Assembly: GCF_029840635.1 (NCBI RefSeq)
Contig: NZ_JAOCCU010000014.1
Coordinates: forward strand, 62,001-126,000
Origin: Mitsuaria sp. GD03876
Lineage (GTDB): Bacteria > Pseudomonadota > Gammaproteobacteria > Burkholderiales > Burkholderiaceae_C
Direction: 5' to 3'
DNA length: 64,000 nucleotides
A model generated the notes under the pieces. The model was given only the letters and a program-made list of their open reading frames with translations, searched no databases and had not been told where the DNA came from. Each line of letters starts with the position of its first letter. The first letter of the stretch is position 1. A program made the position numbers and the translations under genes. This document shows positions 20,020-27,361 of the stretch, one piece after another.

Positions 20020-21849
20020 ATGACCGACAAAGCCCCCGTCAAAGACCTCGAACCGCTGGCGCCGACCGCCAGCCGCCTCTGGCGTTTCATGAAGCCGCAC
20101 CGTTGGGGGTTGCTGCTGTCGGTGATCTCCTTCGTGCTGGTGGCGGCGACCGAGCCGCTCATCCCGCAACTGCTCGGATTCGCGCTCGGCGAGGGCTTCC
20201 ATGCCAAGGGCGCGTCGGCGGCCGCGGCGGCGCCGGCCGCGTCCAGCGCGCTGCCCGGCGGCGTCAGCATGCCGTCGGTGCACCTCGAGTACAGCTTCCC
20301 GATCTGGATGGTGCCGATCGTGCTGATCGGGTTGTTCGCGATCCGCGGGCTGTTCACCTTCTGCGGCCAGTACATGCTGAACTGGACCATCTCGCGCACG
20401 GTGATGGACATCCGCACCGCGCTGCTGCAGGTGCTGCTGCGCGCGGACGCGCGGGTCTACACCAGCCTGCAGCCGGCCACCGCGGTCACCAAGGTCGTCA
20501 ACGACCCGCAGCATGTGGTCACGCTGATCGCCGGTTCGCTGGTGACGATCCTGCGCGACGGGCTGCCGGCGCTGGCGCTGATGGGTTACCTGTTCGTCCT
20601 GAACTGGAAGCTGACGCTGCTCTCGCTGGTCACGGTGCCGGGGCTGGCCTTCGTCGTGCGCAAGGTCAACAAGCGGGTGCGCCGCATGGGGACCTGGGCC
20701 TACGACGCGCAGCTGCGGCTGGTCTCGGTGGTCGAGGACGTCACCCGGGCCTGGCGCGTGGTGCGCAGCTTCGACGCGGCCGACTACGAGCGCCGCCGTT
20801 TCGCCGAGCGTGCCCGCGAGGTGCAGCGCAGCACGCTCAAGACGGCGGCGTCCAACGCGATGGCGCAGCCGCTGTCGCAGGTGATGGCCAGCGTGGGCAT
20901 CTCGATCATCGTCAGCCTGGCGCTGTACCAGTCGCGGGTGAACGGCACCGGCGTGGGCGAGTTCGCGTCCTTCGTCGCCGCGCTGCTGTTCATGAGCTCG
21001 CGGCTGCGGCACCTGAGCGACGTGATGCAGCCGATCACCAATGCGCTGGTCGTGGCGCGCGGCTGCATCGGGCTGCTGGACACGCCGGCGGAGCCGGACA
21101 CCGGCACGCGTGAGCTCAAGGACGTGCGGGGCGACATCGCGCTGCAGCAGGTCACGTTGCGGTATCCGGGCGCGAATCGCGACGCGCTGGCCGCGATGGA
21201 CCTGCACATCCCGTCGGGCAAGACGACGGCGCTGGTGGGCAGTTCGGGCGCGGGCAAGACCTCGGTGATCAACCTGCTGCTGGGGTTCGAGCGTCCCGAC
21301 AGTGGCCGCATCCTGCTGGACGGCGTGCCGATCGACGAGCTGACGAAGGCCAACCTGCGCCGGCAGTTCGCGGTCGTGTCGCAGGACATCGTGCTGTTCG
21401 ACCTCTCGGTCGCGGACAACATCGCCTACGCGCAGGAGCGTGACGACGCCAAGCTGGAGCAGGTCTTGCGCGCCGCGGCGTTGTGGGACTTCGTGCAGGG
21501 ATTGCCGGAGGGGCTGGACACGACGGTCGGGGCCAACGGCAGCAAGTTGTCGGGCGGTCAGCGGCAGCGGCTGGCGATCGCGCGGGCGTTGTACAAGGAC
21601 GCGCCGGTGTGGATCTTCGACGAGGCCACGTCGGCGCTGGACACGGAGAGCGAGCGCGCGGTGCAGCAGGCGCTGGAGCAATGGCAGGGTCGCAAGACGC
21701 TGATCGTGATCGCGCACCGTCTCTCGACGATCCGTCGTGCCGACTGCATCCAGGTGCTGGCGGATGGCCAGGTCGTCGAGTCAGGCGACCACGACAGCCT
21801 GATCGCCCAGGACGGCGCCTACGCCGGCATGGTGAAGGTCCAGCACTGA
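20020..21849 (+). CDS. msbA: Lipid A / LPS-type ABC exporter MsbA
   Basis: Half-transporter that flips lipid A-core across the inner membrane. 609 residues. The N-terminal transmembrane domain has six segments, beginning WGLLLSVISFVLVAATEPL. An unusual Ala-rich periplasmic loop (KGASAAAAAPAASSA) lies between the first two segments. The C-terminal nucleotide-binding domain has Walker A VGSSGAGKTS, signature LSGGQRQRLAIARAL, Walker B VWIFDEATSALD and the switch histidine in IAHRLST. The start at 20020 (MTDKAP) is preferred over an upstream non-ATG extension. Position after glf and the glycosyltransferases fits LPS export, although other lipid-linked substrates cannot be excluded. Confidence 0.88.
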   Translation: MTDKAPVKDLEPLAPTASRLWRFMKPHRWGLLLSVISFVLVAATEPLIPQLLGFALGEGFHAKGASAAAAAPAASSALPGGVSMPSVHLEYSFPIWMVPIVLIGLFAIRGLFTFCGQYMLNWTISRTVMDIRTALLQVLLRADARVYTSLQPATAVTKVVNDPQHVVTLIAGSLVTILRDGLPALALMGYLFVLNWKLTLLSLVTVPGLAFVVRKVNKRVRRMGTWAYDAQLRLVSVVEDVTRAWRVVRSFDAADYERRRFAERAREVQRSTLKTAASNAMAQPLSQVMASVGISIIVSLALYQSRVNGTGVGEFASFVAALLFMSSRLRHLSDVMQPITNALVVARGCIGLLDTPAEPDTGTRELKDVRGDIALQQVTLRYPGANRDALAAMDLHIPSGKTTALVGSSGAGKTSVINLLLGFERPDSGRILLDGVPIDELTKANLRRQFAVVSQDIVLFDLSVADNIAYAQERDDAKLEQVLRAAALWDFVQGLPEGLDTTVGANGSKLSGGQRQRLAIARALYKDAPVWIFDEATSALDTESERAVQQALEQWQGRKTLIVIAHRLSTIRRADCIQVLADGQVVESGDHDSLIAQDGAYAGMVKVQH

Positions 21850-21895
21850 CGAAAAGGCCCGAACGAATTGCAGCGCCCCGGCTCGGTGATTCGGA

Positions 21896-21996
21896 GCAAC
21901 CCGACCGGGGGCCCTTTTCGGAAGTATTAGGGGGAATTCGTTACCCGGTAGGGTAACGAAGGAGGACATGGAGAAAAGGGCCCCCGGTTGGGTTGC
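21896..21996. repeat. 101-bp inverted-repeat element with an inner palindrome
   Basis: Outer arms of 24 bases (21896-21919 and 21973-21996) are complementary except for one G/T position. Inside lies a perfect 10-bp palindrome, TTCGTTACCC / GGGTAACGAA with loop GGTA (21937-21960). A small further hairpin GTGTCA/TGACAC follows at 22006-22021. It occupies most of the 237-bp gap between msbA and the dioxygenase gene. No T-run flanks the arms, so it is not a standard terminator, and it codes for nothing I can support. It could be a structured RNA, a cruciform-forming protein target or a small miniature element. Confidence 0.75.
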
Positions 21997-22086
21997 GAGC
22001 GCTCGGTGTCAGCCTTGACACAAAGACGATAAGCCCCCGACAACCGACGTCGATCCAATGCGAGACATCCCCTTCAGGAGTTCCGC

Positions 22087-22992
22087 ATGCAGCCTCATCG
22101 CCACGCTTCCGAGTCCCATCACGATCATGACCAGGGTCTGGCCCACGACCTGGCCGTGTTGCAGCAGCGCCGCCGCGCGTTGGGTTTGCTGGCCGGTTTC
22201 GCCGGCTTGGGCGGACTGTCTCTGATGGGTTGCGGCGGTGGCGGCAGCGATGCCGGTACCAGCACCGTGGGCACGGGCACCACGAGTTCCTCCGGATCGA
22301 CCGGATCGACGGGCTCCACCGGATCAACGGGCTCGACCTCGAGCTGCTCGGTGATCCCCGAGGAGACCGCCGGCCCCTATCCCGGCGACGGTTCCAACAG
22401 CAACGGCAGCGGCATCGCCAATGCACTGGCGCTCAGTGGCATCGTGCGCAGCGACATCCGCTCCAGCATCGGCACCGCGAGCGGCACCGCCGGCGGCGTG
22501 CCGCTGACGCTCACGCTGAAGCTGGTCAGCACGAGCAGCAGCTGCGCCAGCCTGGCCGGTTATGCGATCTACCTGTGGCACTGCGACCGCGAAGGCCGCT
22601 ACTCGCTGTACAGCTCGAGCATCGTCAACGAGAACTACCTGCGCGGCGTGCAGGTCACCGGCAGCGACGGCACGGTGACCTTCACGACGATTTTCCCGGG
22701 CTGCTACGACGGCCGCATGCCCCACATGCATTTCGAGGTCTACCAGAGCGCCAGCGCCGCGACCTCCTACGCCAACAAGATCAAGACCTCGCAGATCGCC
22801 TTCCCGACGGATGTCTGCACGACGGTCTACAGCACCGCGTCGGGCTACAGCAGCAGCCTGACCAACTTCAACCGGATCAGTTTCGCCTCCGACAACGTCT
22901 TCAGCGACGGCTACACGACGCAGCTGGCCACGCTCAGCGGCGATGTCACCAACGGCTACGCGGCGACGTTGACGGTGGGCATCGCCGCATGA
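22087..22992 (+). CDS. Exported intradiol ring-cleavage dioxygenase-like protein (Tat/lipoprotein signal)
   Basis: 301 residues. The His-rich start is followed by QQRRRALGLLAGFAGLGGLS and LMGC: a twin-arginine-like signal whose end is also a lipobox, so the protein is probably membrane-anchored outside the cytoplasm. A GST-repeat linker follows (about residues 70-84). The catalytic domain shows PEETAGPYPGDG, GYAIYLWHCDREGRYS, NYLRGVQVT and FPGCYDGRMPHMHFEVY, the last holding the Tyr and HxH iron ligands of protocatechuate/catechol-type dioxygenases. Exported members of this family are known, but their natural substrates are poorly defined. The stop codon overlaps an ATG in the frame of the downstream response regulator, suggesting a shared transcript. 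Confidence 0.82.
   Translation: MQPHRHASESHHDHDQGLAHDLAVLQQRRRALGLLAGFAGLGGLSLMGCGGGGSDAGTSTVGTGTTSSSGSTGSTGSTGSTGSTSSCSVIPEETAGPYPGDGSNSNGSGIANALALSGIVRSDIRSSIGTASGTAGGVPLTLTLKLVSTSSSCASLAGYAIYLWHCDREGRYSLYSSSIVNENYLRGVQVTGSDGTVTFTTIFPGCYDGRMPHMHFEVYQSASAATSYANKIKTSQIAFPTDVCTTVYSTASGYSSSLTNFNRISFASDNVFSDGYTTQLATLSGDVTNGYAATLTVGIAA
22293..22338 (+). repeat. In-frame 9-bp-type tandem repeat encoding a GST linker
   Basis: Degenerate GGATCGACC/GGCTCCACC units encode five Gly-Ser-Thr triplets between the lipobox and the catalytic domain of the dioxygenase-like protein. Period 9 keeps the frame if copies are gained or lost. It acts as a flexible tether. Confidence 0.8.
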
Positions 22993-23075
22993 CGATCGTC
23001 CCGCGCGCCGACGCCGGAAACGGCGGTGTATCGTCCGACGCGGGGTCGAAGCCGGCCTCGGTGGTGGAGGTGCGA

Positions 23076-23780
23076 ATGACGCGGTGTCTGGTGGTCGACG
23101 ACGATGCGGAGATCCGACGCTCGCTCGACGAATATTTGCGGAAGTTCGGCGTGACCGTCGGCACGGCGGCCGATGGGCGCGAGATGCGCCGGCAGATGAC
23201 GACGCAGGTGTTCGACGTCGTCGTGCTGGACCTGATGCTGCCGGACGAGAACGGCCTGACCCTGTGCCAGTGGATCCAGCAGCACCACCCATTGGTGCCG
23301 GTGATCATGCTGACCGCCCATGGCGATCCGATCAGCCGCGTGCTGGGGCTGGAGATGGGCGCCGACGACTACCTGTCCAAGCCCTTCGAGCCTCGCGAGC
23401 TGGTGGCCCGCATCCATGCGATCCGGCGTCGCGCGCGACGCGGCGAGCATGAAGTCCAGACGCGCCGCGAGTTCCGCTTCGAGGGCTGGAGCTTCGACCG
23501 GCTGCTGCGCCAGCTGGTGTCGCCGCAGCAGGTGGTGGTGCCCTTGTCGAGCGCCGAGTTCCGCATGCTCAGCGCGCTGGTCGAGCGCCCCGGCCGCGTG
23601 CTCAGCCGCGAGCAGCTGATCGAGCTGACGCGCGCGCCCGGTGTCGAGGTCAACGACCGCAGCGTCGACCTGACGATCTCGCGGCTGCGGCAGAAGCTGG
23701 GCGACTCGCCCAAGGAACCGCGCCTGATCCGCACGATGCGCGGCGAGGGTTACCTGTTCGACGCCCAGGTGCAGGCTTGA
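23076..23780 (+). CDS. OmpR/PhoB-family response regulator
   Basis: 234 residues. The receiver domain has the acidic pocket DDD (residues 8-10), the phospho-acceptor Asp52 in [12 protein letters not shown], and the [12 protein letters not shown] lysine region. The C-terminal winged helix contains [35 protein letters not shown], typical of OmpR-type DNA binding. The ATG at 23076 is chosen because GGAGG lies five bases upstream. The frame is open back to an ATG at 22989 overlapping the dioxygenase stop, which would add 29 low-complexity residues. The partner kinase follows with a four-base overlap. Targets are unknown; the upstream dioxygenase-like gene is a candidate. Confidence 0.93.
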   Translation: MTRCLVVDDDAEIRRSLDEYLRKFGVTVGTAADGREMRRQMTTQVFDVVVLDLMLPDENGLTLCQWIQQHHPLVPVIMLTAHGDPISRVLGLEMGADDYLSKPFEPRELVARIHAIRRRARRGEHEVQTRREFRFEGWSFDRLLRQLVSPQQVVVPLSSAEFRMLSALVERPGRVLSREQLIELTRAPGVEVNDRSVDLTISRLRQKLGDSPKEPRLIRTMRGEGYLFDAQVQA

Positions 23781-25177
23781 ATGGCGTCGACGGACTTCGA
23801 CGCCTTGCGCGCCGAGCGCGCGAGGGTTTCGGCCGCGCGTTCGGCGACACGCTGGCGCGGCGGATCTTCCTGCTGCTGTGGGTGACGCTGGTGGCCGCGC
23901 AAGCGCTGGCCATCGGCGTCGTGACCTGGGTGCGGGGCGATTTCGCCGTCGCGCGCATGCCGGTGGCGCCGACGCTGCCGCCGATGCCCGGGCTGATCCG
24001 CGGGCCGCAGTCGCCAGGCCCGCAGGGGCCGCAAGGGCCGCGGGACGCGCAAGGTTCCCAGGGACCGCAAGGACCGCAAGGACCGCAAGGTCCGGAAGGT
24101 CCGCAAGGTCCGCGATTTGGCCCTGAGTCGCACGACGTGCCGTCGCTGCCCGGCGATCTGCCGCCACCGGAGGACTTCCGACGCTTCCCCGAAGGCAGAC
24201 AACCGCCGGACTTGGGCCACGACGCGCCACCCGGGCAGCCGGCCGACGCGCGCGCCGAGACGCGCCCTCCGCAGTGGCGCGGCCCGTTCCGCGCGCTGAC
24301 CGCCTGGGAACTGACGCTCGACTACGGCATCCGGCTCCTGGTGACCGGCCTGGCCGCGTGGGTCGCGTCGCGCTGGCTGTCGCGGCCGATGCGCGACCTG
24401 GTGCGCGCGTCGCAGGCGCTGGGCCAGTCGCTGCACAAGCAGGAGCGGCTGCCCTTACTTGACGAGCAGCGCGGCACGCTGGAGGTGCGCGAGAGCGCGC
24501 AGGTCTTCAACGCGATGGCGCGCCAGCTGCGCCGCCAGTTCAACGAACGCGGCCTGATGGTGGCCGCGATCTCGCATGACCTGCGCACGCCGCTGACGCG
24601 GTTGCGGATGCGGCTGGAGACCCTGGACATCGACGAGCTGCAGCGCCAGCGCTCCGTCGAGGACATCCGCGAGATGAATGCGCTGGTGGACGCGGTGATG
24701 GAGCTGTTCCGCGGCGACGGCCCCGGCGCGGCCGAGCCGCTGCAGGACCTGGACCTCGGCGCGCTGGCGCAGGCGCTGGCGGACGACCTGGTCGAGCAGG
24801 CGATGCCGGTGGTCTTCGAAGGCGGCGACACGCCGGTGCTCGCCAAGGGCCAGCCGATGGCGCTGCGGCGCGTGCTGGGCAACCTGATCGGCAACGCGCT
24901 GCGCTACGGCGGCAGCGCCGAGGTCCGCGTCGGCCGCGACGCGCAGGGGGCTTGGGTGCGGGTCACCGATTCAGGCCCGGGCATCCCGCCCGAGCAACTG
25001 GAGGCGGTCTTCGAGCCGTTCTACCGGCTGGAGGACTCGCGCAACCGGCACACCGGCGGCGCGGGCCTGGGCCTCTACATCGCGCGGGAACTGGTGTTGC
25101 GCCAGCGCGGATCGCTGACGCTGTCGAATCGTCCGGAAGGCGGCCTGATGGCGGAGGTCCGGCTGACGCCGGTCTGA
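23777..25177 (+). CDS. Sensor histidine kinase with collagen-like periplasmic segment
   Basis: 466 residues. The only suitable start is TTG at 23777, overlapping the regulator's stop; the nearby ATG (23781) is out of frame. Membrane segment 1 is about residues 30-51. The periplasmic region (about 52-180) contains Gly-X-Y repeats, mostly GPQ, at about residues 76-114, followed by a Pro/Asp-rich stretch. Segment 2 is about 182-200, then a HAMP-like linker ([16 protein letters not shown]), the H-box [14 protein letters not shown] with His267, and the ATPase domain with [28 protein letters not shown] and [13 protein letters not shown] collagen-like element in a kinase sensor is not standard. It probably phosphorylates the regulator encoded just upstream. 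Confidence 0.9.
   Translation: MNGVDGLRRLARRAREGFGRAFGDTLARRIFLLLWVTLVAAQALAIGVVTWVRGDFAVARMPVAPTLPPMPGLIRGPQSPGPQGPQGPRDAQGSQGPQGPQGPQGPEGPQGPRFGPESHDVPSLPGDLPPPEDFRRFPEGRQPPDLGHDAPPGQPADARAETRPPQWRGPFRALTAWELTLDYGIRLLVTGLAAWVASRWLSRPMRDLVRASQALGQSLHKQERLPLLDEQRGTLEVRESAQVFNAMARQLRRQFNERGLMVAAISHDLRTPLTRLRMRLETLDIDELQRQRSVEDIREMNALVDAVMELFRGDGPGAAEPLQDLDLGALAQALADDLVEQAMPVVFEGGDTPVLAKGQPMALRRVLGNLIGNALRYGGSAEVRVGRDAQGAWVRVTDSGPGIPPEQLEAVFEPFYRLEDSRNRHTGGAGLGLYIARELVLRQRGSLTLSNRPEGGLMAEVRLTPV
24001..24114 (+). repeat. Tandem 9-bp repeats coding for a collagen-like tract
   Basis: GGACCGCAA / GGTCCGCAA-type units encode a run of Gly-Pro-Gln triplets in the periplasmic part of the histidine kinase; the cleanest copies are at 24062-24114. 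The period is a multiple of three, so slippage would change the tract length without breaking the frame. Confidence 0.85.
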
Positions 25178-25228
25178 GCTCAAGTTCAACCGACGCCGGC
25201 CTGGATCAGGCGCCCGGCGCTCCGCCGT

Positions 25229-26527
25229 TCAGGCGACCAGCCGCGGCGGTCCCGGCGGATTCGGCGGCACCTGCAGCGCGAAGCCGCCGGCGCGCTTGCG
25301 CATCGTCGCGGGGTCGACCTGTGGCGCCTGGGCCGGCCAGTCGAAGAACTTCTGGATCTCGCTGCGCCGCGCCAGCGTGTCGGCCATGCCCAGCGTGATC
25401 AGCTCGCTGGTGTATTCGGGTTCGAACAGCAGGTAGCTGACCAGCGCCGAGCCGCTGGCGTTGGCGCCCTCCCCCGACACGCCGACGCCGCGCAGCAGGC
25501 CGCGGATCGGCGGCGGCAGCGCGCCCTGGTGCTCGGCGGCCAGGCTGTCCAGCGGCCGGCTCGGCGCGATGACCAGCGCCTCGATCGGCTTGAGCGGCGT
25601 GTTGCGCTGCGCCTCCGGCGGCAGCAGCGCCAGCGTGCTGTTGATGCGCTTGAGGCGCTCGATGTCGACCGCGAGCGCGTCCAGGAAGATGTTGGACAGC
25701 GCATGGCCCGCGATCTGCGCCAGGCTCGGGTGGCCGGTGGGCGTGGGCCCGTGCTGGCCTTCGCCGCCGGCCTCGTGCATGCGGCCGGCGCCGATGACCA
25801 GCACCTTCTCCGCGCCCAGGTGGACGGCGGGCGAGATTGGCGCGGTCTGGCGCATCGAGCCGTCGCCGAACCATTCGACCTCGCCGGCGAGGTCCAGCGG
25901 CTCGGCCGGGAAGATGAACGGGATCGCGGAGGACGCGACCAGGTGCTCGATGGACAGGCGCGGGATGCGCGTGGCCAGGCGCTGGGTGCGGATCCAGGGA
26001 TCGCGCTGCTGGTGCGTCTGATAGAAGGTGACGTGGTGGCCGGAGGTGTAGCTCGAGCCGGTCACCGCGAGCGCGTCGATGTGGCCTTGGGCGAGCATGT
26101 CGTCCAGCCGTTCCATCTTGATCCACTGGGCCAGCAGGCCGCGCAGCGGGGTGTTGTCGAGCAGGCTGCGGGGCCGGGTGCGGCGCCAGCGGTTCAGCGC
26201 CCAGCCCAGGCTGACCATGGTGAGCCACTTCGCGCCGGAGCGGATGACGCCGAGGGAGTCGGCGGCGTAGACCTGCTCGACGTGGATGTTCTGCCAGATG
26301 TACATCAGGCCGTCGACGGCGGAGCAGAAGTCGTCGGCCTGGCAGGCGAGCGTGGCGGCGTTGATGGCGCCGGCGGAGGTGCCGGCGATGACCTGGAAGG
26401 GGTTGTCGCCGGTGGTGCAGGCATCGCGGCGCAGCTGCGCGATGGCGGCCAGCACGCCGACCTGGTAGGCGGCACGGGCTCCTCCTCCGGTGAGGATCAG
26501 GCCAGTCTTGGGCTTGGCGTCCTGCAT
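25229..26527 (-). CDS. Patatin-like phospholipase
   Basis: Serine lipid acyl hydrolase with a Ser-Asp dyad. 432 residues from the ATG at 26527. The oxyanion-hole glycines are in LTGGGARAAYQVGVLAAI, the nucleophile in VIAGTSAGAINAA (GxSxG) and the catalytic Asp in WFGDGSMRQ. An insertion after the GxSxG block carries YIWQNIHVEQVY, seen in several proteobacterial patatins. No signal peptide is visible, so it is probably cytoplasmic or peripheral to the inner membrane. The C-terminus is Pro-rich. It is transcribed in the same direction as the XRE regulator upstream (88-bp gap), but a functional link is not evident. Confidence 0.9.
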   Translation of the reverse strand: MQDAKPKTGLILTGGGARAAYQVGVLAAIAQLRRDACTTGDNPFQVIAGTSAGAINAATLACQADDFCSAVDGLMYIWQNIHVEQVYAADSLGVIRSGAKWLTMVSLGWALNRWRRTRPRSLLDNTPLRGLLAQWIKMERLDDMLAQGHIDALAVTGSSYTSGHHVTFYQTHQQRDPWIRTQRLATRIPRLSIEHLVASSAIPFIFPAEPLDLAGEVEWFGDGSMRQTAPISPAVHLGAEKVLVIGAGRMHEAGGEGQHGPTPTGHPSLAQIAGHALSNIFLDALAVDIERLKRINSTLALLPPEAQRNTPLKPIEALVIAPSRPLDSLAAEHQGALPPPIRGLLRGVGVSGEGANASGSALVSYLLFEPEYTSELITLGMADTLARRSEIQKFFDWPAQAPQVDPATMRKRAGGFALQVPPNPPGPPRLVA

Positions 26528-26615
26528 GGGCGCGAGCTTACGCCTGACGCCCCCGGGCGGTGTCGCCGGTTTACCCGGCAAATGGGGGGATGGCTGCCCA
26601 AACAGGCGTGCCCAC

Positions 26616-26936
26616 TCATCGCGGGCGCCGCTTGTGTCGCACCCTCAACGGCACCGAGTCCGTCATCAGTTCGGACAACTCCCTGTCGGATCCCAGCCGG
26701 GACAGCGTGTCGAAAGTACCCTCCAAACCGAGCGCCCACAACGCCATCAGCACGGAGCCAATTTGGACGGTAGGGGTTCCCTTCTCGATCGCAAGCACGG
26801 TACTCAAGCCGATCCCGGCCTTGGCCGCAAGATCCGGCTGGGTCAACCGCCGAGCCCTTCGCGCAAGCGATATCCGCGCGCCGAGGTCGATCAGCGAGTC
26901 TTCCACTATGAAGGGATAGGTCTTCAAACTCTTCAT
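26616..26936 (-). CDS. XRE-family helix-turn-helix regulator, HipB-like, without a HipA partner
   Basis: 106 residues from the ATG at 26936. The helix-turn-helix occupies about residues 18-75: LGARISLARRARRLTQPDLA, then GIGLSTVLAIEKGTPTVQIG, and LMALWALGLEGTFDTLS. This is the pattern of HipB-type antitoxins that normally sit directly upstream of hipA. Here the next gene is a patatin phospholipase, so the toxin half is missing or this is a solitary regulator. The C-terminus is basic (VRHKRRPR). A palindrome lies just upstream of the start codon (26951-26969), as expected for autorepression. Confidence 0.82.
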   Translation of the reverse strand: MKSLKTYPFIVEDSLIDLGARISLARRARRLTQPDLAAKAGIGLSTVLAIEKGTPTVQIGSVLMALWALGLEGTFDTLSRLGSDRELSELMTDSVPLRVRHKRRPR

Positions 26937-26969
26937 GGGACAAGAGTTGTGGGACAAGACTCTTGCCCC
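26937..26969 (-). promoter_or_regulatory. Candidate operator of the HipB-like regulator
   Basis: A near-perfect palindrome GGGACAAGA-C-TCTTGCCCC lies at 26951-26969, plus an extra half-site GGGACAAGA at 26937-26945 touching the start codon. Position and symmetry suggest autoregulation, and the region is shared with the divergent CdiI-type gene at 27029. Confidence 0.6.
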
Positions 26970-27028
26970 AGCACCATTAAGCAGAATCGCGTGTACTTCA
27001 TCCTCACCGCCTATCCCAAGCCCTGACC

Positions 27029-27349
27029 ATGTCGAGCCCGAACGCCGCCGGCCGCCCCGAGTACCCCGACCTCGCCGACTTCATGAGCGGCTGGTTCCAT
27101 CAGGACTTCGACATCAACGGCGACACGCTGGAAGAGGTCGTCCAGGCCTTTCGGCGCGACGTCGACGCGCGCTACGCCTCGCGGCTGGTCCAGGACATCG
27201 ACCGCTTCCTTGCCTCGCAAGCCGGCTCCCTGGACGAATCGTTCATCGATTGCTTCCAACCGGATGTCATCCCGACAGCCTTCCGTCCCACGACGCGCGA
27301 GTTCCTCGAGGCGATCCGGCAGGCGCTGGCGGACGCGCCCGCCACCTGA
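27029..27349 (+). CDS. CdiI-type contact-dependent inhibition immunity protein (orphan)
   Basis: 106 residues, acidic, soluble. The N-terminal YPDLADFMSGWFHQDFDINGDTLEEVV closely follows the pattern of a CdiI immunity family (YPxLxxFxxxxFHQDWDxxG). These proteins bind and neutralise a toxin delivered by neighbouring cells. No cdiA/cdiB, toxin fragment or other CDI component is visible nearby: the neighbours are the HipB-like regulator (divergent) and dnaE (convergent, 12 bp away). It is therefore an orphan immunity gene. No clear Shine-Dalgarno precedes the ATG. Confidence 0.72.
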   Translation: MSSPNAAGRPEYPDLADFMSGWFHQDFDINGDTLEEVVQAFRRDVDARYASRLVQDIDRFLASQAGSLDESFIDCFQPDVIPTAFRPTTREFLEAIRQALADAPAT

Positions 27350-27361
27350 GGCGAGCCGCCC

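Noticed and set aside
21881-22008. 8-base direct repeat GCTCGGTG flanking the msbA inverted repeat as a target-site duplication
   Set aside because: It does not abut the arms (7 and 4 bases away), so it is only weak evidence for insertion.
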